Assembly: GCF_000341345.1 (NCBI RefSeq)
Contig: NC_020302.1
Coordinates: 2,274,075 to 2,338,074, forward strand
Direction of reading: 5' to 3'
Length of the DNA: 64,000 nucleotides
Source: Corynebacterium halotolerans YIM 70093 = DSM 44683
GTDB lineage: Bacteria > Actinomycetota > Actinomycetes > Mycobacteriales > Mycobacteriaceae
Both the position numbers and the translations under genes were made by a program. Position 1 is the stretch's first letter. Each line of letters opens with the position of its first letter. The notes under the pieces are model-generated. The model had not been told where the DNA came from and made no database searches. It saw only the letters and a program-made list of their open reading frames with translations. This document shows, piece by piece, positions 56,555 through 64,000 of the stretch.

Positions 56555-58228
56555 TCATCGGACGACCCTGCGCAGCCACATGGACAGTGCCTCGACGAGG
56601 AGGACGACTGCGACCATGAGGATGAGGATCATCGTGACGACGTCGAATTGATTGATGCGGGAGGCGTTGAGCAGCTGGAAGCCGATGCCGCCCGCGCCGA
56701 CGACCCCGAGCAGGGTCGCCGAGCGGATGTTGGTGTCCAGCAGGTACATGGTGTGGGCCACGAAGGCGGGTGCGGCCTGCCGCAGCGTGGCGGCGAAGAA
56801 GATCTGCGGTCCCGTGGCGCCGGCGGTGCGGATCGACTCCTGGACGTTGATGTCGGTCTCCTCGAGGGAGTCCGCGATCAGCTTGGACAGCAGGCCGACG
56901 GCGCCGAGGGACAGCGCCAGGGTGCCGGCGACGCCGCCGAGTCCGGAGATGACCACGAAGATGATCGCCAGGATCAGCTCCGGGATGCCGCGGATGACCA
57001 CGATGACGACGCGGAAGAACTGCTGGACGTACCGGTTGGCCACCACGTTCCGGGCGGCGAACACGCCGATGGGGATGGCCAGGACCGCGCCGATGAAGGT
57101 GGCGGCCAGGGCGATCTGGACGGTGACCAGCAGTTCCTCGAGCAGCAGCGGGAGCATCCCGTCCGCCGAGGGCGGGAAGAACAGCGCGAGGGTCTCCGGC
57201 AGGTTCAGCAGCCCCCGGAGGAACTGGCCCAGGGAGATGTCCACCCACCACAGGGCGAAGACCGTGAACGCGACGATCAGCGCGACCGAGCCGAAACGCC
57301 GGGCACGTTCCCTGGTCCATGGCGGGGTGAGGCGGAGATCGCCGCCACCGGTTGTCCGGTTGCGGTTGAACATCCGGTCGGCCCAGGTGCCGCCGGTGAC
57401 CTTACCGCCGGCCGAGCGCATGAGCGCGGCGCGCACCGCGCCGGAGATCATCTCGATGACGATGCACAGGACCAGGACGATCAGGGCCAGCGCCATGCCG
57501 CGCTGGTAGTCCAGCACGCGCAGGGAGTCCGCGATCGCCAGGCCGAGGCCGCCGACGCCGACGTAGCCGAGCAGGACCGAGGTCCGCAGGTTGATGTCGA
57601 AGCGGTGCAGCGCGGTGGCGATGATCTGCGGCATGAGCCGCTGCGGGACGGCCGTCCAGATCTGCTGGCGGCGGGTGCCGCCGGTGGACTCCACGGCCTC
57701 GCGGGGGCCGTCGTCAAGCTCCTCGATGGCGTCGGCGTAGAGCTTGGCGACCATGCCGACGGAGTGGATGCCCATGGCGAGGATGCCGCCCATGGCGCCC
57801 AGCCCGAACATGCGGAGGAAGACGATGGCGAGCACCAGGTCCGGCAGGGCGCGCGCCAGGACGATCAGCGTGCGCGCAGTGCCCCGGGAGAACCGGCCGC
57901 GGCTGGTCGCGGAGGCGGCGGCCAGCGACAGCGGGACGGACAGGATGACCGAGAGCAGGGTGGCCAGGAACACGATCGACAGGGTCTCGACGATGAGCTC
58001 GACCGTCTCCCCGAGGGAGGGGAAGTCGAGGGGGAACATGCGGCCGATGAAGCTGACCGCATTGTCCACCGAGCGGGCGAGGGTGGCGACGTCGATGCCG
58101 ACGGCGCCCACGGACCAGGCGCCGGCGACGGCGAGGGCGAGCAGGACGACACCCGCGGCGGCGGTGGAGACCGGGGGTTTCGGCCGGGCCGGGAGCTCCG
58201 GTGCGGGCGGGACGGTGGGGGCGGTCAT
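56555..58228 (-). CDS. phnE: Fused double permease of a phosphonate ABC importer
   Basis: A 557-residue protein in which two PhnE-type permease domains are joined. The first (residues about 20-265) has the EAA-like loop ESTGGTRRQQIWTAVPQRLMPQIIATALHRFDINLRTSVLLGYVGVGGLG; the second (about 310-555) repeats it as RTAGATGPQIFFAATLRQAAPAFVAHTMYLLDTNIRSATLLGVVGAGGIG. A linker of about 45 residues (FNRNRTTGGGDLRLTPPW) connects them. One polypeptide therefore may supply both membrane halves. ATG shares a base with the phnC stop. Confidence 0.9.
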   Translation of the reverse strand: MTAPTVPPAPELPARPKPPVSTAAAGVVLLALAVAGAWSVGAVGIDVATLARSVDNAVSFIGRMFPLDFPSLGETVELIVETLSIVFLATLLSVILSVPLSLAAASATSRGRFSRGTARTLIVLARALPDLVLAIVFLRMFGLGAMGGILAMGIHSVGMVAKLYADAIEELDDGPREAVESTGGTRRQQIWTAVPQRLMPQIIATALHRFDINLRTSVLLGYVGVGGLGLAIADSLRVLDYQRGMALALIVLVLCIVIEMISGAVRAALMRSAGGKVTGGTWADRMFNRNRTTGGGDLRLTPPWTRERARRFGSVALIVAFTVFALWWVDISLGQFLRGLLNLPETLALFFPPSADGMLPLLLEELLVTVQIALAATFIGAVLAIPIGVFAARNVVANRYVQQFFRVVIVVIRGIPELILAIIFVVISGLGGVAGTLALSLGAVGLLSKLIADSLEETDINVQESIRTAGATGPQIFFAATLRQAAPAFVAHTMYLLDTNIRSATLLGVVGAGGIGFQLLNASRINQFDVVTMILILMVAVVLLVEALSMWLRRVVR

Positions 58229-59067
58229 CAGTACACCTCGACACCACGGGCGGGGACCTGGGGCGCGGTCTCGCCCAGGCCGTCCAGACCGGAGACGCTG
58301 GAGTAGATCCGGGAGGCCTCCTCGGCGGTCAGGCCGTCGGTGTTCTGGTCGAGCACGACCTGTCCGCCGCACAGGCCGATGATGCGGTCGGCGAAGTCGA
58401 TCGCCAGTTGCACCTGGTGGAGGGAGGCGATGACCGTCAGATTGTCCTCGGCCGAGATCCGGCACAGCAGGTCGATCACGTCGCGGGAGGAGACGGGGTC
58501 CAGGGAGGCCACCGGCTCGTCGGCCAGCAGGATCCTCGGGTGCTGCATCAGCGCCCGGGCGATGGCCACGCGCTGCTGCTGACCACCCGAGAGCGTGTCC
58601 GCCCGCTGATGGGCGCGGTCGGCCAGGCCGACGCGGTCGAGGTTCTCGAGGGCCTCCCGGCGCACGGACTTCGGGTACATCATCAGCGAGATGCGCGGGC
58701 CCTTCAGGGAGCCGAGGCGGCCGGTGCACACGTTCTCGAGGACGGACATGGGGCCGACGAGGTTGAAGGACTGGAAGATCACGCCGATGTCCCGGCGCAG
58801 TTCGCGCAGTTCCCGCGCCCGGATGCTGTCGAGGTCCCGCCCGAGTACGCGGACGGTGCCCGAGGTCGGGGTGTGCAGGCCGTTGATGTGGCGCAGCAAC
58901 GTGGACTTGCCGGAGCCGGACAGCCCGAGCAGCACGGTGATGCCGCCGCTGCGGAAGCCGACCTTGACGTCGTCGAGGCCGAGGACCCCGCCGCCGAAGT
59001 CCTTGGTGACGTGGGACAGCTGGACGGCGTACAGGTCGTCGATTTCCTGCTGGAGCTTCTGATTCAT
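58228..59067 (-). CDS. phnC: Phosphonate ABC importer ATP-binding protein
   Basis: A 279-residue ABC ATPase: Walker A LLGLSGSGKSTLLRHINGL (about 52-70), Q-loop GVIFQSFNLVGPMSVLENV, signature DTLSGGQQQRVAIARALMQHPRILLADEPVASLDP (about 159-193), H-loop VIASLHQVQLAIDFADRIIGL. The LHQV..A sequence after the H-loop is typical of PhnC. Placed between phnD and the fused phnE. Confidence 0.93.
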   Translation of the reverse strand: MNQKLQQEIDDLYAVQLSHVTKDFGGGVLGLDDVKVGFRSGGITVLLGLSGSGKSTLLRHINGLHTPTSGTVRVLGRDLDSIRARELRELRRDIGVIFQSFNLVGPMSVLENVCTGRLGSLKGPRISLMMYPKSVRREALENLDRVGLADRAHQRADTLSGGQQQRVAIARALMQHPRILLADEPVASLDPVSSRDVIDLLCRISAEDNLTVIASLHQVQLAIDFADRIIGLCGGQVVLDQNTDGLTAEEASRIYSSVSGLDGLGETAPQVPARGVEVY

Positions 59068-59079
59068 GGTGTGTTTCCC

Positions 59080-60012
59080 TTAACCGACGTTCTGGCAGGC
59101 GTCGGCGTCGGTGACCGCGCAGACGTCGCGGATGGCGTCGAAGTCGGAGTCGTCGACCGGCAGGAAGCCGTACTCGATCTCCTCGGGCAGGGTGCAGTCC
59201 TCCCCGGAGGAGCAGATGCCGGCCTCGACGAGCGCCGGCACGTTGGCCTGCTCCTCCAGGATGGTGGCGATCCGGTCGGCCAGCTCAGGCTCGAGGGAGC
59301 CGCGGTTGACGGTGATCGGGTCCTCGGTGATCGGGTCGGACTCCCAGACGGGGACCAGGGAACCCGGCGTCACCTGGCCGGACTCCTCGAGGGTCTGCAG
59401 CATGGTGTCGTGGGCGAAGGCGGCGTCGCAGTTGCCGGCGTCCAGGGAGAGCAGGGAGGCGTCGTGCCCGCCCGCGAGGATCTCGGTCAGGTCGGTGTCC
59501 ATGTCGATGCCGGAGTCCATCAGGCCCTTCATGGGGATGAGGTAGCCGGAGGTGGAGGCGGCGTCGACGAAGCAGACGTTCCTGCCCCGGAGATCCTCGA
59601 GGCTGTCGATGTCGGAGCCCTCGCGGACGTAGGCCAGGGAGGTGTAGGCGGGGGCGACCTCCGGGTCGTTGGTCGGGGAGGCGACGGCCTCCATGTCGAT
59701 GCCGGAGTCCTTGCCGATGACATAGGCGAAGGGACCGAAGGAGGCGACGTCGATCTGACCGGCGCGCATGCCCTCGATGACGGCGGCGTAGTCGGAGGCG
59801 TTCTGGAACTCGACCGCCTGGCCGGTCTCCTGCTCCAGGAGTTCGGTGATGTTCTCGAAGGAGGTCTCCAGGGTGGCGGCGGACTCCGACGGCACGGCGG
59901 CGAAGGTGATCGGCTTGGCGGCCTCGGAGGAACCGCAGGCGGCGAGGAGGGAGGCGGCGGCAACGGCGGTGCCGATGCCGGTGGCCCCGCGGAGGACGGA
60001 CTGGAGGGACAT
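59080..60012 (-). CDS. phnD: Phosphonate-binding lipoprotein
   Basis: A 310-residue substrate-binding protein with lipobox AAASLLAAC (Cys about residue 26) followed by KPITFAAVPSESAATLETSFENITELLEQETG, YAAVIEGMRAGQIDVASFGPFAYVIG and CFVDAASTSGYLIPMKGLMDSGID, the PhnD/PtxB/Phn-binding fold. The ATG at 60012 has AAAGG 8 nt upstream. It leads the phnD-phnC-phnE-HAD-ADH run, with 12 bp or less between the first genes. Confidence 0.93.
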   Translation of the reverse strand: MSLQSVLRGATGIGTAVAAASLLAACGSSEAAKPITFAAVPSESAATLETSFENITELLEQETGQAVEFQNASDYAAVIEGMRAGQIDVASFGPFAYVIGKDSGIDMEAVASPTNDPEVAPAYTSLAYVREGSDIDSLEDLRGRNVCFVDAASTSGYLIPMKGLMDSGIDMDTDLTEILAGGHDASLLSLDAGNCDAAFAHDTMLQTLEESGQVTPGSLVPVWESDPITEDPITVNRGSLEPELADRIATILEEQANVPALVEAGICSSGEDCTLPEEIEYGFLPVDDSDFDAIRDVCAVTDADACQNVG

Positions 60013-60029
60013 TGCGTCGACCTTTCGAA

Positions 60030-60155
60030 GACAAGTTGGTGGGGGTTCGGGCGGGAAAAGGGGGTTCACTGCGCCCGTCTCCGCCAGGTACGGAACTTAT
60101 TTTCAGCGGCGGGACCAAACTTGTCTAGCTGAGTTGAAAGAGTTCATGTACAAGT
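60030..60155 (-). promoter_or_regulatory. Operator region upstream of phnD with ACTTGT motifs
   Basis: ACTTGT-type motifs occur on either strand at 60030-60036, 60119-60130 (ACTTGTCTAGCT) and 60149-60155. The 60119 site differs from the GntR/HutC-type half-palindrome GTCTAGAC by one base. The same motif recurs in the FAD-oxidoreductase/GntR intergenic region. A regulatory role is inferred from recurrence and position. Confidence 0.5.
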
Positions 60156-60190
60156 AACCCCACCATCATTCGGGGGCCACCTCCCCGCCA

Positions 60191-61309
60191 TTAAAAGCCC
60201 GGAATTTCCCCGCCGTTAAGAATGAGTTCGGCAATCCCGAAGGACAGCGTCATGCCGATCCCCGACGTCACGACGGCCACCGTGGTGCGCGTATCCGGCC
60301 GCTCCAGCACCAGGTTGGTCTCCGGCGAATCGGAGTAGCGCCCCAGCCACCGCTGACGCACGACCGGCCGGTCGATGCCCAACAGGGCGGTGGCCCTGTC
60401 CAGCAGGAGTTCGGCGATCCCCTCGTCCAGGAAGGGCTCGGGGGTGGCCGAGTAGGCGTGGGAGTCGCCGACGAGCAGCCCGCCCGGAATGCCGGTGGCC
60501 ATGAGGTTGGCCACGCAGTCGACCAACTCCGGTTCCCGCTCCGCCAGCTCCGCGCGCAGGGCCGGCACCGACGGCATGGCGGCGAAACCGTCGTATCTGG
60601 CCAGGGAGGTGCCGGTGAGCATGCCGAGGTCCCGGCGCACCCGCTCGGGACGGTCGATCAGCGCCATGACCAGGGTGCAGACCCGGACCCCGTGGCGCTC
60701 CGCGAGCTCCGGGAAGAGCCCGGCCAGACCGTACCCCGGACAGACGACGACCTGCCCGGCCGCGAACTCCCCGCGGGTGGTGGCCACCTTCCCGTCACCC
60801 ACGTCCGTGACCCGGGTGTTCCAGGTGAACCGCACCCCCTGCCGCGCCAGCCACGCGGCGAGCACCGGCGCCACCTCCCGGGGATCGACGCGCATGTCAC
60901 GGGGCAGGTGCGCGCCGCCGACGGCGGGCAGGTCGGGGTTACCGATCGCACCGGCGACCCCGCGGCCGTCGAGAAGCGTGACCTCACCCTCACGGTGCTC
61001 CGAGAATTCCCGGAGAACCTGCAGCTCAAGCTCGGTCATGGCCGGGACGTGGGTGCCGGATTCCGCGGCCCAGAAGCCGGCGGCCTGGGCGGCACGCAGC
61101 CAACCCGCGCGGGAGTCACGGACGACACCTTGGACGATGTCGGCCTGCCCCGTGAAGCAGGCGTGCCCGAAGTTCTGGATCGAGGAACCGACGGGCCGGT
61201 CAGAGCTGTCGATGACGTGGACGGTGCGGCCCTGCTCGTGGGCCAGGAAAGCGGTGGCGAGCCCGAGAATGCCGGACCCGACGACGATGAGATCAGAGGA
61301 ATTTTCCAT
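60191..61309 (-). CDS. FAD-dependent oxidoreductase of the phosphonate cluster
   Basis: A 372-residue protein of the DAO/glycine-oxidase fold. The Rossmann motif is DLIVVGSGILGLATAFLAHEQGRTVHVIDSS (about 5-36), with a C-terminal GIGMTLSFGIAELI. It belongs to the family annotated as FAD-dependent oxidoreductase near phosphonatase-like genes. It may oxidise aminoethylphosphonate or an N-substituted form to phosphonoacetaldehyde, which would supply the HAD enzyme and explain the lack of a PhnW transaminase. That step is inference from context. Encoded first, 178 bp ahead of phnD. Confidence 0.85.
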   Translation of the reverse strand: MENSSDLIVVGSGILGLATAFLAHEQGRTVHVIDSSDRPVGSSIQNFGHACFTGQADIVQGVVRDSRAGWLRAAQAAGFWAAESGTHVPAMTELELQVLREFSEHREGEVTLLDGRGVAGAIGNPDLPAVGGAHLPRDMRVDPREVAPVLAAWLARQGVRFTWNTRVTDVGDGKVATTRGEFAAGQVVVCPGYGLAGLFPELAERHGVRVCTLVMALIDRPERVRRDLGMLTGTSLARYDGFAAMPSVPALRAELAEREPELVDCVANLMATGIPGGLLVGDSHAYSATPEPFLDEGIAELLLDRATALLGIDRPVVRQRWLGRYSDSPETNLVLERPDTRTTVAVVTSGIGMTLSFGIAELILNGGEIPGF

Positions 61310-61336
61310 ACGGACATCATGCGCTCCCGGACCGGT

Positions 61337-61365
61337 ATTATCTCTCCCGTCTAGACAAGTTAACC
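61337..61365 (-). promoter_or_regulatory. Promoter and GntR-type operator of the FAD oxidoreductase
   Basis: On the minus strand GATAAT (61337-61342) is a good -10. The palindrome GTCTAGAC (61349-61356), which fits the HutC-subfamily operator pattern GTnTAnAC, lies just upstream where the spacer and -35 would be, extended to ACTTGTCTAGAC. Position is right for repression by one of the divergent GntR proteins. Confidence 0.6.
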
Positions 61366-61383
61366 GAAAATTCATGTTTTTCC

Positions 61384-61471
61384 GGACAAGTGAGGTCGTT
61401 TTCTCCCGGATTCCCCCACCGAAACCCGAAAAGCGGGTTAGGATGCTCAACAAGAACGTCACCACTTGTTC
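61384..61471 (+). promoter_or_regulatory. Promoter region of the first GntR gene
   Basis: TAGGAT (61439-61444) matches the corynebacterial -10. ACTTGT-type sequences flank it at 61384-61391 (inverse) and 61464-61469, so the regulator may control its own gene. No strong -35. Confidence 0.45.
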
Positions 61472-61514
61472 GGGCAGTGAAGAATCTGTCCAGTTAAGTT
61501 CCGGAGGTTTCCAG

Positions 61515-62288
61515 GTGTCCCAGGTGTCCGAGGCCCGTCTTCAGCAGTACGAGGAGATCGCCGCCCATCTCCGCGCCGCGATCCGCGACGGCGAGTACGC
61601 CCCGGGGGAGCCGCTGCCGAGCGAGGCGGAACTGTGCCGCCGCTTCGAGACCGCCCGAGGCACCGTCCGCCAGGCCATGGCCACCCTGCGCAACGAGGGG
61701 CTCATCTCCTCCGGGCAGGGCCGACGCTCCCGGGTGCTCGACACCGTCCCCTCCCAGTCCTTCGACGGGGTCATCTCCTTCACCCAGTGGTGCGTCAGTT
61801 CCGGCATCACGCCCGGCCAGCAGACCCAGTGGGTCACCCGCCGCCCCGCCGACGCCGGCCTGGCCGCCGCCCTCGACATCCCCGACCGGGCCCCGGTGGT
61901 CTCGGTGTTCCGGCTGCGCCTCATGGACGGGACACCGGCGATGGTCGAGCGGCTGAACTACCCGCTCGAGGCCGGGCAGCACATCCTCAGCTTCGACCCG
62001 GACTCCGGCTCGATCTACCAGCGCCTGCTCGACTCGGGCGTCGACATCGACCACGCGACCCGCACCATCGACGCCGTGGGCGCCACCGCCGAGGACGCCG
62101 CCCTGCTCGAGGTCCCGGAGGGCACTCCCCTGCTCCGGGTGCGCCGCCGCGCCTTCACCGGCGAGGGCACACCCGTCGAGTCCTCCGATGACCGGTACCT
62201 GCCCGACAAGGCGAGCTTCACCCTCAACTCCATCCGGGGCAACAACCCGTCCTCGGTGTCGATGATCCACGGGGAGATGGCACGCTAG
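61515..62288 (+). CDS. GntR-family regulator with UTRA domain, copy 1
   Basis: A 257-residue HutC/PhnF-type regulator: winged helix EEIAAHLRAAIRDGEYAPGEPLPSEAELCRRFETARGTVRQAMATLRNEGLISSGQGRRSRV (about 13-73) and a UTRA ligand domain (about 95-250; VVSVFRLRLMDGTPAMVERLNYPLEAG). GTG at 61515 has GGAGG 7 nt upstream and fits better than longer readings. Divergent from the FAD/phosphonate genes and followed 73 bp later by a close paralogue. Confidence 0.9.
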   Translation: MSQVSEARLQQYEEIAAHLRAAIRDGEYAPGEPLPSEAELCRRFETARGTVRQAMATLRNEGLISSGQGRRSRVLDTVPSQSFDGVISFTQWCVSSGITPGQQTQWVTRRPADAGLAAALDIPDRAPVVSVFRLRLMDGTPAMVERLNYPLEAGQHILSFDPDSGSIYQRLLDSGVDIDHATRTIDAVGATAEDAALLEVPEGTPLLRVRRRAFTGEGTPVESSDDRYLPDKASFTLNSIRGNNPSSVSMIHGEMAR

Positions 62289-62316
62289 ACCAGCACGGGC
62301 CGGGCCGGCGGCTGGG

Positions 62317-62322
62317 TAGGAT
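62317..62322 (+). promoter_or_regulatory. Candidate -10 of the second GntR gene
   Basis: TAGGAT lies 39 bp before the GTG of copy 2, suggesting a separate promoter rather than only read-through from copy 1. No clear -35 hexamer. Confidence 0.4.
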
Positions 62323-62361
62323 CACTGCCGTCCCCAGATCCCCTGCCCCCGGAAGTGACCC

Positions 62362-63117
62362 GTGAACCCCACCCGCCCGCTGCAGCAGCACGAGGAGATC
62401 GCCGCGTGGCTGCGCGACGCCATCGGAACACGGGAGTTCTCCCCCGGTGACCCGCTGCCCTCCGAGGCCGAGCTGTGCCGGCGGTTCAACTCCTCCCGTG
62501 GGCCGGTGCGTCAGGCCATGGCCACCCTGCGCTCGGAGGGGCTGATCTCCTCCGGGCGCGGCCGGCGATCCACGGTGCTGGAGACCACCCCGACCGAGAC
62601 CTTCGAGGCCACCATCTCCGCCACCACCGCCTTCCAACGGCTGGGTGCGATCCCGGGACAGGAGACCCGGTGGGTGGCCCGCCGCCCGGCCCCCGCGGAT
62701 GTCGCGGCGGCCCTCGGGGTGGCCGAGGGCGGGCCGATCGTCTCCGTGCACCGCCTGCGGCTCGCCGACGCCGTGCCCGTGCTCGTTGAGCGGCAGAACT
62801 ACCCGCTGGAGATCGGACGCCACCTGCTGGACTTCGACCCCGACGCCGGCTCCGTGCACCGCCGCCTGCTGGACGCCGGCGTCGACTACGACAACCTGGC
62901 CCGTTCCTTCGACGCGATTCCCGCCGACGCCGACGACGCCGAGCTGCTGGACATCGCACCGGGGACTCCCCTGCTGCGCCTGACGCTGCGCGCGTTCACC
63001 CGCGCCGGTGAGCCAGTGGAGTTCTCCGACTACCGCTACCGCAGCGATCTGGTCACCCTGGGCGTGAACACCGTGCGCGGCAATCCCTCACCGTTGTGGA
63101 TGGAAATCCGGCGGTGA
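62362..63117 (+). CDS. GntR-family regulator with UTRA domain, copy 2
   Basis: A 251-residue paralogue of copy 1. The helix-turn-helix (EEIAAWLRDAIGTREFSPGDPLPSEAELCRRFNSSRGPVRQAMATLRSEGLISSGRGRRSTV) differs at a few positions including the recognition helix (NSSRGPVRQ versus ETARGTVRQ), while the UTRA domains are more diverged. Possibly they sense different ligands but overlap at operators. GTG start. The duplication is visible directly from the alignment. Confidence 0.9.
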   Translation: MNPTRPLQQHEEIAAWLRDAIGTREFSPGDPLPSEAELCRRFNSSRGPVRQAMATLRSEGLISSGRGRRSTVLETTPTETFEATISATTAFQRLGAIPGQETRWVARRPAPADVAAALGVAEGGPIVSVHRLRLADAVPVLVERQNYPLEIGRHLLDFDPDAGSVHRRLLDAGVDYDNLARSFDAIPADADDAELLDIAPGTPLLRLTLRAFTRAGEPVEFSDYRYRSDLVTLGVNTVRGNPSPLWMEIRR

Positions 63118-63343
63118 CCGGCCGCCGGTAGGCGGTCCGCCACCCCCGAACGGGAATCGGGGATAAGGCACGCCGCGTCCCCGTCGGTGCACCTGGCAAT
63201 ACAAGTTGCCCCGGGTTTGCGGGCGCAGGACGGATGATCCCCACGGTTCGCGCCGAAGCCCGCCGAGTTGTGCACACAACTTCGACCATTACTCCTGCTC
63301 CGGCCATTTTTGCGCGCCAAACCGCCGGGGATAACCTGCACCC
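63118..63343. other. Intergenic region before the family-5 binding protein
   Basis: A 226-bp gap. CCCCGA (63144-63149) and TCGGGG (63157-63162) form a short hairpin after the GntR gene. TAACCT (63332-63337) ends 6 nt before the next ATG, a plausible leaderless -10. Confidence 0.45.
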
Positions 63344-64000
63344 ATGCATTCAAGAAGGTGGTCGGCGTCACTGCTGGCGGTCATCAGCCTGGTCGGCCTC
63401 GTGCTCGCCTCCTGCTCCGCGGGCTCCACCGCGACGCAGATCGGGCGGGTGGCCGGGGCGTCGATAGTCGTCGGCACCACCGGGGTGCCCGCCTCCCTGG
63501 ACTTCACCGCCACGGGCGGGGCGGCGATCCCGCAGGCGTTGATGTCGAATGTCTACGAGGGGCTGGTGCGCATCGACCAGGACGGCGGGATCCGGCCCCA
63601 GCTCGCGGAGTCCTGGGAGGTCTCCGACGGCCGCACCCGCTACACCTTCGACCTGCGCGAGGACGTGACCTTCTCCAACGGTGACCCCTTCAACGCCGAA
63701 TCCGCGAAATTCTCCATCGAGTACGTGCAGAACGAGTGGACCAACGGCCTGAAGTCCCAGATGGACGTCGTCGAGGACGTCGAGGTGCTCGACGAGCACG
63801 TCCTGCAGGTCACCCTGTCGCGCCCCAGCAACAACTGGCTGTGGTCGATGGGCACGCTGACCGGCGCGATGATGACGCCGTCCGGTATTCCGACGCTGGC
63901 CACCGAACCGGTCGGCACGGGACCGTACGTGCTCGACCGCTTCGCCGTCGGCGAGTCCATCTCCTTCGACGTCCGCGAGGACTACTGGGGAACCCCCGCG
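63344..64000 (+). CDS. Family-5 ABC substrate-binding lipoprotein (peptide/nickel type), N-terminal part
   Basis: The first 219 residues of a solute-binding lipoprotein; it continues past the right edge. MHSRRWSASLLAVISLVGLVLASC gives the lipobox (Cys24). The mature part has the SBP_bac_5 layout: GTTGVPASLDFTATGG, ALMSNVYEGLVRIDQDGGIRPQLAESWEVSDGRTRYTFDLREDVTFSNGDPFNAESAKFSIE, and EPVGTGPYVLDRF. Peptide, nickel or other ligands are possible. ATG at 63344 without a ribosome site but with TAACCT 6 nt upstream suggests a leaderless message. Confidence 0.88.
   Translation, partial: MHSRRWSASLLAVISLVGLVLASCSAGSTATQIGRVAGASIVVGTTGVPASLDFTATGGAAIPQALMSNVYEGLVRIDQDGGIRPQLAESWEVSDGRTRYTFDLREDVTFSNGDPFNAESAKFSIEYVQNEWTNGLKSQMDVVEDVEVLDEHVLQVTLSRPSNNWLWSMGTLTGAMMTPSGIPTLATEPVGTGPYVLDRFAVGESISFDVREDYWGTPA

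Overview
The window is about two thirds G+C and nearly all coding, with many GTG starts and several genes whose start codon sits directly after a -10 element. The gene order (dgt, glyS, ArsR regulator, zur, uppS, recO, era, CNNM protein, ybeY, phoH, rsmE, dnaJ, hrcA, hemW, fadD15, malQ, M3 peptidase, idi, aecD, brnQ, LLM flavoenzyme, BCCT carrier, FAD/Fe-S oxidoreductase) is the chromosomal backbone I associate with Corynebacterium. I read it as a stretch of a Corynebacterium chromosome; the species cannot be named from the sequence.

Layout. 1-3109: start of dgt, a DUF218 (YdcF-type) protein and a secreted TPM-domain protein. 3284-8254: glyS with two downstream membrane/beta-rich paralogues, then a metal block (ArsR regulator, Zur, and a rubrerythrin-VIT1 fusion). 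8269-19000: a long leftward housekeeping block, read as hrcA, dnaJ, rsmE, phoH, ybeY, CNNM, two tandem pdxY genes, era, recO, uppS. 19309-25498: hemW, an unknown protein, fadD15 and, divergently, malQ. 25499-26933: a low-GC orphan gene with a DUF559-like nuclease domain lying between two copies of a long palindromic repeat. 26934-32401: small membrane proteins, M3 peptidase, esterase, a maltokinase-like gene and idi. 32434-37552: a PPE-like protein overlapping a DUF3558-type lipoprotein, a second lipoprotein and an ABC exporter. 37563-46816: aecD, then an apparent insertion (structured intergenic DNA, treS-mak, DUF1801 protein, Acg-type nitroreductase) before brnQ and an LLM monooxygenase. 46957-54538: membrane protein, BCCT carrier, AEC transporter and an FAD/Fe-S oxidoreductase. 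54838-63117: a phosphonate import and degradation cluster with two GntR/UTRA regulators. 63344-64000: start of a family-5 solute-binding lipoprotein.

How genes work together. MalQ, TreS and the two maltokinase-like proteins belong to maltodextrin/trehalose metabolism. The phosphonate cluster combines uptake (PhnD, PhnC and a fused double PhnE) with an FAD oxidoreductase, a phosphonatase-like HAD enzyme (DxA signature and an aligned cap lysine) and a zinc alcohol dehydrogenase. No PhnW transaminase is present. ACTTGT half-sites recur around its promoters.

The most unusual signal is a family of four intergenic palindromes, each exactly 83 bp (39 + 5 + 39), bounded by GTCGA...TCGAC and placed downstream of genes at 10.9, 19.1, 25.6 and 26.8 kb. 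Two copies share an extra 41-bp left flank, and in one of them this flank supplies the last codons and stop of the DUF559-like gene. A second, unrelated nested palindrome built from GGTCGATCC units lies at 38.9 kb. No tRNA, rRNA, CRISPR array, insertion sequence or prophage was found.
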